Positions 46,044-56,398 of a DNA stretch of 64,000 nucleotides are shown here, in pieces. Location: the NCBI RefSeq assembly GCF_036669915.1, contig NC_089319.1:11769580-11833579 (forward strand), read 5' to 3'. The notes below the pieces were generated by a model that worked only from the letters and a program-made list of their open reading frames with translations, was not told where the DNA came from and did no database searches. The position numbers and the translations under genes are program-made. The stretch comes from Pocillopora verrucosa (lineage: Eukaryota > Cnidaria > Anthozoa > Scleractinia > Pocilloporidae). Positions within the stretch are counted from its first letter, which is position 1, and every line of letters begins with the position of its first letter.

Positions 46044-47951
46044 TGCAGAAGCATATAGGCCACTAGACTGCCTGTGTGAGTTGTAAGGTTGCTCTGAGAC
46101 TACATTGTAGGAAGAAGATTTAACACTTGGACGAGCTCTCACCTGAAAACAAACAAAGATACATAAAGCTAGTAAGAATATGACTTTAGCAAATAAACAC
46201 ATAGAGCTCTATGAAGACCTCTAAATAAATCACAGTAACTCATACCAGTCATCATGGATAGCCTCACCAGTCATGCATGTACACGTGCAGCATTATCAGC
46301 TTACAGCTGTACTACATGTCTTATATTTACTGCACTTCTCGGAAAATGAAAGTGTAATTATATGCAAGAAAATGATAGAGCTGCTTTATCTTTTTTTAAA
46401 ATTGTTTTCAGAGCAACTTCCTCAGTCAAAATTGAAATATATAGTAATCAAATTTAGAGAGGCCCGCAAGTTTTTGGCCAATTAGTGTTCACATGAAGAT
46501 CCTATGTGCCACCTGATTATTTTAACCTTCCCTAAGTAACAAACTCAAAAAAACCATAATTGCTCAGTTTCAAGACCTGATGGGTCATTGTGTTGAGTTC
46601 TTGGGCAAAACTTGTTCTTTTCGCGTTGGCTCTCTCCACCCAGGCCGGGTACAAATGAGTACAGGAAAATAATTGTTAGTGAAGCCTGATGAAATGCTGG
46701 GGAGTAACCTTGCAATGAACTAGCACCCCATCCAGGGAGGAATAGTAATAATCCTAGTCACTTCAAGCTATGGAAACCAAGATAGGCTCTGGCAGCATTG
46801 GCCACTTGTTTCCTTTACAGACTTTTTTTAATTAAAAAATCCTAAGGAAAAGAAGCTCCCTTGTCTATCAGAAAGTTTCACAACTACTGTCCAACAATAT
46901 TGCAGATTAATCAATCTTTAGTAATGATCATCAACATGTTGCTTTATCTCTAAATTACTGGGAGACTCACACCGGAAATATCACTGGAATGGTAGGAGAT
47001 GAACTATTCGTTTGTCTCACGATGGAGCCACTTTGGATGTTGGTAGCAACGTTCCGACTGCAATACCGCTAGTCTTCATCAGGCGATGAAGAATTGCCTA
47101 GTGAAGACTAGCAGTATTGCAGTCGAAACTTCGCGATCAACATCGTGAGACAAACGAATAAAGTTTATCTCCAATGTATCCTACATCATGATGAACAATA
47201 AACACATATTTTATTGCATAAATGGAATGTTTTGCAATTCCAGAGAAAAGTCAACAAGGTGTGATAAAGCTTAACCACAAACAATGATCAAGGGTAGCTA
47301 GTTTGCGGTTTTGAGGTTTGTATATGGTCAGTACACAATTGATTCCTACACGTGCATCAGTAAAGTAAACTACACACCAGGCAATTTAGCACATTGGTTT
47401 TTACCTCCAAGACGCATAAAAATAATTATGAATTAATTCCAGTCGCTAATTACCCTATTGCTTTGCAAGTGTCTTACTCAGGATATGATCTCCTATAATC
47501 ATGAAACTTACATTTTCTGAGGTGAATAAGGAATCACTTGAATCACTTATTGGAGGAAACTTATAACCTGTGTAGAGAGGTGGACGAACAAACAAAAAAA
47601 CAATTAAGGCAAACATATCCACCCTAGTTGTTTCTATATAAAAACCCTTGCTTGGCATGTCTAACAGCCTATAACGTTTACCAGATGAGGAAGAAGGAAA
47701 CTTGCCACCAACTTTGCAAAACTACCCCCTTCATATTTTCCTCTTGTTTTAGGTTTGAAGTAGCAAGAATTCCCTGTAACTTCAAGTACAACCCATTCTA
47801 CTTGTAAAGTGCATTAGTGATGTTGGAAGAAATTGTATAAATACCTCAGGACACCTCACTTTCCATTTTCACGAGATTAAATGTATCTTGGACAACTATG
47901 TATTTTGGTTCTTTGCGAAATGCAGCTGACCGTGTCTTTGAACTTAATTTT
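46044..47951 (-). CDS. Three in-phase exons of an unrecognised gene (partial)
   Basis: Minus-strand exons 47951-47860, 47567-47512 and 46142-46044 have GT-AG borders (donors GTGAGG, GTAAGT, GTAAGT) and compatible phases 2-1, 1-0 and 0-0. They encode about 82 residues: KLSSKTRSAAFRKEPKYIVV and onwards, then YKFPPISDSSDSLFTSEN, then VRARPSVKSSSYNVVSEQPY to GLYASA. The sequence is hydrophilic, Ser/Tyr-rich and has Tyr motifs (KYIVV, SSYNVV, the latter fitting an ITIM-type S-x-Y-x-x-V), as in a receptor cytoplasmic tail. A possible last exon lies at 44253-44179 (LSLLASNEIVFEKLVHFV, then TGA), with low certainty. The 5' part is not seen: array homology begins only about 65 bases upstream, at about 48015, so the gene may have been cut by the array. 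Confidence 0.5.
46991..47183. repeat. Fold-back repeat of about 190 bases
   Basis: The left arm (GAACTATTCGTTTGTCTCAC, later CGACTGCAATACCGCTAGTC) is the imperfect reverse complement of the right arm (GACTAGCAGTATTGCAGTCG, later GTGAGACAAACGAATAAAGT). The loop is near 47085-47097. Fold-back MITE, lying in the intron between the 47512 and 46142 exons. Confidence 0.75.
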
Positions 47952-49438
47952 CTATCCATGTAAGCACTCACATACAAAAAAAATCCAGCTAAAAAACGTG
48001 CCCTTTGAAAATCCATTTTTCTCCTTTTCTCACCATGTTCGTCCTGAATGTATTTCATTGTATACCTCGACTTAATCCCGGGAAACAATGAGACTTTTGG
48101 GAAAGCTAAACTAACAATACTCGTAAAAAATACGCGCGTCTGATTGGCTGAGAATGGGTGCATTTTTATGAAACACAAATGCAAAGTTGTAACAGGAGTG
48201 CATGCAAATTACAATAGCGTGCGCGCTGTCAAAATTTCGTTTGTATCGACTTTCTGTGATTCTTTTTTCATGTACATTACAAGTAATGACAACTATAACA
48301 TGATTTCTCTAGCAACTTGGTGTAATAAGCACTTGAAAATTTATCACCAAATTGCATTCGAAAATACACCAACTGTTTCCCTCAAGAGCAAACATAAAGT
48401 GAGCAATATTCCCTATCCGTTACAAAGATTGTCAACTCCATACTCTTATGCAACATAGTAGGTAACCAAAACTTTGAATTTGACTACTCAAATTTCCCTG
48501 CTCACTGAAGGTAAGAAGACAACGATACAACTTTAACAAGGGAATGACCCTTAACGTTATTTCCAAGTCAATCAATGAAATGGTTTTCATATGTATGATC
48601 CTACCCTAAAGGTCAGTTCAAGTTTGGTTCATTGTCACTTCTTTCCTCAAAGAGTTATTTCAGTCCACGTTACGAGTAAGATTACTCTATGAATAAAGGA
48701 AACTTCCTAACCAATCAAAAGTTAAAGGGACCTTCCTCTGATATAAAAATGGAGGAAAAAATTTCAGGAAAATGCAGATTAAAGTCAAGGTTGGTATCAA
48801 GCCCCCCATTAATCGATAACAACAACAAGTGATACCTTTGTCAAACTTAAAAGCTTGCTTGTTTATTGAAATCACACTCAGCAATTAAAAACAAAGATAT
48901 GAAATCATTATTATAAAAACCCCTAACATGACATTACGTATCATCTCTAGCGTTGTAGTTGCTGTAATGAGCAAAAATATTGTAAAAATTAGATTAAAAA
49001 ACAAAAGGACTTAAAATAAAAAATCAACTTCTTGAGAATGCTTCCAATGCTAAAATATTTTTGCTTCTCAGCCTTTGCTTCCTAAGACTCCTGATACTAT
49101 CAGCTACAGTCAGTACTACTATGTACCAAACTACATGGCTAATTGAAAATACGATCTCATGCATGGGAAACGGTGAATTTCTCTCTACTCAACATTGCAA
49201 TTTTTATTGAAACAGTGTCCATCGAATTCGAAATATGAGCAACGCCACAATGGCGCCGAAAACACATCTCACTAAAAGCTGGACTACTAACGACTTAAAA
49301 ATGTACAAAAGAAAGAGCTACTGTGGATTAAATATTACTGCTTATCTTGGGTAACACATGAAAAAAAGCGTTAACTGTTTATGATATACTAAACACCTGA
49401 TTTCCGCTAGCATTTTGTCTTCAACACGGTGAAGATAC

Positions 49439-52400
49439 TTACAACGCGATAGGTAAATTTCGCCCATAATATGGGGGTGGCCTATATGTTGGACGTTCAC
49501 AAACATATTGGTAACAATATACATAGTAAACGTAGTGCTGTAACCTACAACCCACCCGGATCGTAACGCATATACGCGAAACTACCCTTTTTTGAATTCT
49601 CCAGTATCCTCCTCTATTGGAACACCAACACTTATCCCAGTAGGTAACGGTGCCTTTTCCACCTGCGCACAGATTACAAGGGTGAATTGGCGGAAATGAT
49701 CCCGCATGTCGACGACTGCGATGTTGCGTTCCTGTCGTCAAAAGAAAAGACACAACTGCATTAAATGTGTCACAACAATTTAAAGTTTGCGAAACAAGAG
49801 TAAAACACTCCATTATTTTCCTGGAGGAATTTACGACATCTTGATACTTTAGAAATTTCTATCACCTTTAAGATTTACCAGGTGTCTATATATTTTTCAT
49901 TCTTTAATTATTTCAAAGAACAGCTTGGCATGGGTTTACTTCAAAAATTAATAAAAGTCAAAAGGAAAGCGCGAATGCAATTTAGCCTCCTGTTTTTTCG
50001 GTATACGCATTTCAAACTTCTCTGTCCTTGACTCACCTTCTGTCTCTACCCTTGTAACAGTCAATGAGTCGTCCATCATTTTCACCTGATATATTGGGTA
50101 TTGTGGACAGAAGTTTGCCAACTCCTCGCTCAGTTCAGACCGATCAGCTATCTCATTGTCCACTGTCCACTTGCTGTCAATAATTTTGGTCTTGTCCTTG
50201 TCTAATTCCTGAAAAACAGCAACGAGATGTCAGTATTTTTCAGCCATCCCAATGCAAAAGAGAAATCATGCGTCTCCTGTACTCAGTGCACTAGTCAGGT
50301 AGCAACCAGGACAATTTCTAATTCCTGTAAAACGGCAACGAGATGTTTTAGAATTCCTCAGCAATCTCAGTTTAGAGGAGCTATGCGTATCCCACAGTGT
50401 TCACATATCAGTACACTGTATTCTTGGGTCAGCCAGCCGCCAGGACAAAACTATTGAAACCCATACCCACATATTTCTCCTCTTGAATCACTTACTGGTT
50501 TCTTAACAATTGACTGGGATATCTTGTTAAGTTTCCAAAATGTTCCCAGCTTCTTATAATGATCCGAGATGTGTGACATTTAAGTGGCAGCACTCGAATG
50601 ACGATTGTAGCGAGTAGTTAGCAAATAAAGACTTAATTAGGTTTTTGCACTCACAAAAGAAGACAGCAGTTGTGTTTCTTACTAAAAGATGAAAGATTTT
50701 ACTTCTTTGCCATCAAATAATGTTTCAGAAACAGTTTCTCGTAGTCGACAGAGCTCACCTCAAATTGTTTGTCTGAAAAAGGATCGTGTCTAATCAAGAT
50801 CACTCTCGAGTTTTGCTGGTGTCGGCACCTCTTATGACAGTGGCATAAGATAGCAAATCTTTTTTTCCGGCAACAGCATCATAGTCATATTCTGTTTTAT
50901 GATAAAAGAGGAATTTTTCGATAATCCCAATGTTGTTTAAACACTGGTATTTTATTTACACGAAAACATAAATTTGTAAGCATAATGAATATGTCCCCTT
51001 TGTCTGGTCTAGCTTTGTCTAGTAAAGGGTAGCTGATCATGTTTAGCGTTGTCCCAGTTGGCTTAAAGAGTTATAATCAAGACTTGCTATTGTATTTTAT
51101 TTACACGAAAACATAAATTTGTAAGCATGATGAATATGTCCCCTTTGTCTTGTCTAGTAAAGGGTAGCTGATCATGTTCAGCGTTGTCCCAGTTGGCTTA
51201 AAGAGTTCTGATCAAGACTTGCTATGCTTGAAACACGATAAAAAGATTGTGCTTTATGATGAGTCAGTTGGGTTTGAACTGATTAAGCACATTTTTTAGG
51301 TTTGATTGACGATTGGATAGATCCTGACGTTTTTACACCGCTTGACGCTAAAACAAATAGACTTACCGTCTTAAAGTCGTGCAAAATATTGCTTTCGTCC
51401 ACGTCATTATGAGCAGGAACTTTAAACAGTTCAGTTTGCTTCTCCGTGTCAACCTCGATTGTCTCGTTGTACTCTGTCCCAGTCTCGCTGATTTGAAGTT
51501 TATAATCCACAACCTGTGAAATAAAAAATGCTCAAATTAGAGCGGAGGTACGCTGATCTTTGAATTTTGACAGGTTTGTTGAGATAAGTCGTAATAATAT
51601 TTACGAAGAATGTAGCCAGCAAGGACGACAGGAATCGCGATAAGGCAACGGTCTAAGGCAAGTTTTATTACACATTGAACATTGTGGCAAGCAAAGAGAT
51701 TTACATCTTATGAAAGATGCATCTATAAATGCAGTGAAGCTTAAATTTTAAATCCAGTTATTTCAATAACTAGTTTTGAAACGTTTTAGTTATTTCCAGA
51801 AATTATACGAGCGAGAAGTAATCAGAAAGTGACGGTAAAAGACAGAAAAGGAAAAAAAAAAACGCAAGCTCTTTATAGCATGCAAGATAAATTACTTCTG
51901 AGCCTTTTGTTGCTAATTATTGGATTGAGAGGAAACAATTTACCTTCCCAGAAGGGGAGCGAGCGGAACCGAAGGGACTTGCAGATGTCCAGTTTACTGT
52001 GGCACACAAGCGGTAGGAATAGGAAGGCTGGTTTCTACAAAGAACGAACAAAATACATAGAGATCGTCATTAATTAATTTTATTAATTTCTTCTAATCAC
52101 TGAAAAACACGAATTGAAGCCCTTAGTCAACTCATAAAATTTCATGTAACTTGTTGTTTCAAAATTTTTACTTTAATAAAAACAGTTGCCAACAAGATGA
52201 TGCTATGTTAGGAAAAACGGGAGACAACCTCTAGATTCTTTCTGTGTAATTTTGCCGACATACAATAATCAAATTTTAGAAATAAAGATGCAGTTGAAAG
52301 TCAATCATCATAAAGATGACAATATTCAGTAAAATCCAGATACACGAAAAATTTAAATGAACAATATAGATCAGTTTTAGAAACCTGTTTCAATTGTTTG

Positions 52401-52469
52401 TGTGGTGCATGCAATTATAACTAGGCTATACCTAAATTTAAACAGTGCCTGTCCACTTACAGCGAGCAT
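49439..52469 (-). pseudogene. BRICHOS precursor copy 3, inactivated
   Basis: All six exon positions are recognisable: 52469-52461, 52034-51944, 51513-51367, 50891 to about 50800, 50208-50037, 49731-49439. Exon 2 has 91 instead of 90 bases; the extra base (GGCACACAAG against GGCAACAAG, plus strand) shifts the frame inside the signal peptide. Exon 4 has an in-frame TAA at 50832-50834, just after KKICYLMPLS. A deletion removes the end of exon 4 with its donor. Exon 6 is still open, with the R-S-R-R site and eight Cys in a peptide 11 codons shorter than in copies 1 and 2. An intron carries a roughly 145-base tandem duplication (about 50948-51090 and 51093-51225). The promoter block at 52587-52633 is intact, so transcription may persist. 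Confidence 0.82.
50948..51225 (-). repeat. Tandem duplication in an intron of BRICHOS copy 3
   Basis: Two successive copies of a segment running from TATTTTATTTACACGAAAAC to CAAGACTTGCTAT, about 145 and 133 bases. The other units have one copy. They differ at a few sites (for example the extra CTAGCTTTGT in the first), so the duplication is not brand new. Confidence 0.75.
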
Positions 52470-52586
52470 AATTGTTTTCTTCTGGGCTCAGTTTTGTTTG
52501 GTGTACTCCGTCAATTTTCTTCTTGGTGTTGCTCGTCTCTCTTTGACTGAAGTCGATGTGTACTGTAACTTGGACGTGCTTTGCTT

Positions 52587-52633
52587 CTTTTTATGCCGTA
52601 CTTAATGCTATGCATATGCATTATTAATGCATA
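52587..52633 (-). promoter_or_regulatory. TATA-like element and ATGCAT cluster, BRICHOS copy 3
   Basis: Same CATAAAAAG plus ATGCAT cluster as in copies 1 and 2, about 120 bases upstream of the ATG at 52469. It is retained although the gene body is broken. Confidence 0.45.
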
Positions 52634-52639
52634 TTTGAA

Positions 52640-54290
52640 TTTTATGTTTCAGCGAGGGGTACATTGTATTCTTGATAATTCATTTTAGATTTCGAGGAAA
52701 TATCAGGGTGCGTGGAAAAGAAATATCAGAAGTGTTTGCAACATAAGGTATTTTTTTCGATTAACTGGTGGGTTAATTTAACAGATACTGTGTTGTGACT
52801 TCGGTGATTGTTTACAGTTGTTTCTGGCATCTTATGTTAGTGCATCATTCACCTTCTATCGTGCAAAACACGTGATTCTAAACCGGGATGTAAGAGTTGC
52901 TCTAATTCGCTTCAGCATGAGGGAAACGGGAAATTCAATGGTTATTCTTGGACATGAAATCTTGTAAATTTAATTCATATATCTTGGAATATTCAGTCGC
53001 CCTTGACAGCTTTTTTTATCGTTTCTGCTGTTTAACCCACTACTGCATTTCTAGAATTTGGAGGTTTTGTTCAAATTTAATTATATCTTGAAGTTATGCT
53101 GAAAAACTCCTTTTCGACGTAGAATAGAGTGCCGATATAGTGAACTGAATGCACTGTACTGAACTGTTTACAACATAAACACACTTTATCCGAGGGGGTA
53201 ATCCATGCTTAACTTCCTTGTTTTTATTTGATTACACTAATTGCTACCTGTCTCAGCCAACAGGTGTCTTTTCTCATAGTTTTACTCAGTCTTTGCAACT
53301 TTGTCTCTCTATATTGCTTCCTTTCAATGCTTACAACGTAATAGGAAAATCCTAACCACTGAAATTTCATTTTGAATATCCCTACTTAGCGAGTGTGGCT
53401 TGCACTGAGAACATCTCGGGGGATATAACAGTTTTCATGGGTTCCTACAAGTTTGTCAATGTGATTGTTGAATTTTATAATACAACGCGAGAATTGCGTC
53501 AATTTTGTATTTTGGTTATAAAAAGCTTTGACCCACTGGGTACACAGGCTTAGCGCCCTTGATCTTATCTTCATAAGTGAATGGGTTTATGCTCAATTAA
53601 CGTGTATCTTTGCATTTGATTGTTTACTATTTAGATAACAGTGCCCACCTGGCTATGGAATAAATTCATTTGTGATCATAAACTTTGACACCTGTGTTTC
53701 ACCAATCGCGAAAAAGTAGATGTTCAAGTTTTGCCCTACGTTTGCATTCAAGACATAAGTCAACTTTAAACCACGAGAATAAAGAGGTGTTTTATTATCA
53801 AATAAGTAAGAACTGACAAGGAAGTAATGATTCAAGGTTATTTTCCTCTAAAGCAGGAAGATAATCATGAAGAACGATAGAGACAGGGTAGAAATACTGT
53901 AAAGTAGAAATAAACAATTTGAAAAGTGCCCACGTCCTTTCCGTGGGGCCTGCGAATGAAGTGCAACCGAACCTTTGTAACAACTAAACTCCTTTTTGTA
54001 GATTTAATTTACAACCAACCAATTTTAATACCGCAATTTCCATGTTTATCAAGAGCGAGTTTACCACTCTACAAAATATCTGGGAAAGATTACCAAACAT
54101 GCTTGATTCCTTACACAAGCATAAGTAAAGAAAATCAATGCTGTCTTACACTGCAAATGTTTGCGAAATGCCGTGATTGCTGACTTTCATCGACTCACTT
54201 GAAAGACATAAAATAATCATACTAAATATTAAAAGACGAAGAGAAAAAAGAACCTAGATAGCGTGTATTTCTGATTACAATTTTTAGGGT
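52640..54290. other. Upstream spacer of array unit 3, internally deleted
   Basis: Counterpart of the unit 1/2 spacers. It contains the roughly 230-base segment shared only with unit 4 (about 52985-53200). It is cut short near 54280, where it jumps to the boundary sequence that in unit 2 lies about 2.7 kb further on. No gene. Confidence 0.5.
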
Positions 54291-54917
54291 GGTATCATTA
54301 ATCGATAACAACAATAAGTGATACCTTTGTAAAACTTAAAAGCTTGTTTGTTTATTGAAATCATACTCAGCAATTAAAACAAAGATATGAAATCATTGTT
54401 ATAAAAACCCTTAACATGACATTATGTATCATTTCTAACGATGTAGCTGCTGTAATAAGCTAATATATTGTAACAAATTAGACTAAAAAACAAAAGGACC
54501 AACCTCTGGACTGAATGTCTGCAGTGCTAAAATATTTTTGCTTCTCAGCCTTGGCTTCCTAAGACTCCTGATACAATCAGCTACAGTCGGTACAGATTTA
54601 AGCTACATTGCTAATTGAAAATACTATCTCATGCATGGGAAACAGTGAATTTCTCTCTATTCAAAATTGTACTTCTAATTAAAACGGTGTCTATGGAATT
54701 CGAAGTATGAGCAACGCCACAGCGGCGCCGAGAACACATCTCACTAAAAGCTGGACTACTAACGACACTAACTTAAAAATGTAAAAAAGAAAGAGCTACT
54801 ATGGGTTCAATTATTACTGCTTATCTTGAGGGTAACAAATGAAAAAAGCGTTAACTGTTTATGATATAATAAACACCTGATTTCCGTTAACATTTTGTCT
54901 TCAACACGGTGAAGATA

Positions 54918-56288
54918 TATATGTTATTTGCCGGCTGGGAGGTCCGTATGGTGAAAAACTGTGACCGAGGTCTTGAAAATACTGCCCGAGGCCGTAGGCC
55001 GAGGGCAGCATTTTCAAGACCGAGGTCACAGTTTTTCACCATACGGACCGACCCTTAGCCGGTAAATAACATATTTATTGTTTTTAAACTTGACGAAATT
55101 CTTTCCGAAAGAACCCGAATGATTTATGGACGTAAATACGGCAAGATCTTCCATAAACTGAACAATTTTTGAGTGAGTAAATGGTAGTTAAAATAGAGGT
55201 GATGCAAATTTAAGATAGATGCCTCAGCGAAACATTTTCATTTCCGTATCGATAAAGGTGATTTAAAAGGCTTCCAAACAAACTTTGAAACATTATTTTT
55301 ACAAGTATCTGTCACAATCTGACACCTGTCAATTAGAGAGCGCGCAAGAAAAAAAAAAGCGTAGGAACATTTGAAAACCAACAGAACTAGTTTGGCATGG
55401 ACTGTCACGACAATGTTTTCTTCAAAATCAGTTAATGATCTAACGGAAAGTATTATTCACTCTCATCGACCAATTATTCATGTACGAAGATTTACCTCTG
55501 TTCATTATGTAAACGGAGAGGAAAGTAATTGTGAGTAAATTCAATTTTTTTTATTTTGAAGTTGTGAGAGTTTGCTCGTTTGTTTGCTGTAATGGCGTGT
55601 TTAACTCTGATCTTTCCTTCACAAAAACTAAATTCGAACGGCACACTCCAACGAGACACAAGGGAATGTAATGCGGCCTTTTCTCAAAAAATTCCTTCAA
55701 TTTCTGTTGTGCAATTTAAGGTACAAATGTCCAAATTGAACGGAATTGGGAAGACTCACCAGGAGCGTATATTTGTTGTAGAACTTAAATTAAAACTTCG
55801 CTCGCTCTTTCACTATGAACAAATTGCTCGAGAAAATTCAGATATTAAATGAATGAAAGTTCCATCGTTCAGTTTAACTGTAACCAAATACCTCACGTTT
55901 CAACTTTCTGGGTACTTTTTGTGAACGATTAAAATTAATTGCAGACGGTTTTTAGGCCGCTTGTCAACCAACGTAATGACACTATTGTTTATACAAATTC
56001 ATTCTGAAACAAATATTTTTCTGTCAACCAAAGTGATTTGATAGAGAGAAAAGAGAGGATTCATCAGTTATTTATCGGCTTGAGGTAGTGACCGACGTGT
56101 TTGCTTAAAATACTGCCCAGCCGGAAAACGAGGTATATTTATGAAAAATGACAACGAAAGTTGGGAGGTACTCGGAGACTCACGAAAGCGTTACCGTGGC
56201 CCGTGGGCAGAGATAGGAAAATACTGACCGGGTAAAGAACCAATCAGATTGCAAGATTCGTTACCGTGCCCTCTAAAAAAACAATAAA
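54918..56288 (+). mobile_element. 1.37-kb insertion just 3' of the BRICHOS copy 4 stop
   Basis: In the other units GGTGAAGATA runs directly into CCTACAACGCGATAGG. Here 1371 bases intervene. The left end is a long hairpin (54921-55072) and the right 370 bases match the dispersed repeat at 2461-2853. No transposase is seen; the plus-strand frame at 55580-55852 has no domain. It is probably a non-autonomous element, or two nested ones. A clear target-site duplication was not found. Confidence 0.7.
54921..55072. repeat. Near-perfect 150-base hairpin with GAGGCCGTAGGCCGAGGG core
   Basis: The outer arms ATGTTATTTGCCGG and CCGGTAAATAACAT pair. The inner arms GGTCCGTATGGTGAAAAACT and AGTTTTTCACCATACGGACC, then TGACCGAGGTCTTGAAAATA with its complement, pair almost perfectly around CCGAGGCCGTAGGCCGAGGG. 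Fold-back/MITE architecture. Confidence 0.85.
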
Positions 56289-56398
56289 CCTACATATCGG
56301 TAGGTGTGTTTCGCCCATAATATGGGCGTGGCCTATAGTATGTTGGACGTTGGCAAACATATTGGGAACAATATACATAGCGAACGTGGTGCTTTAAC

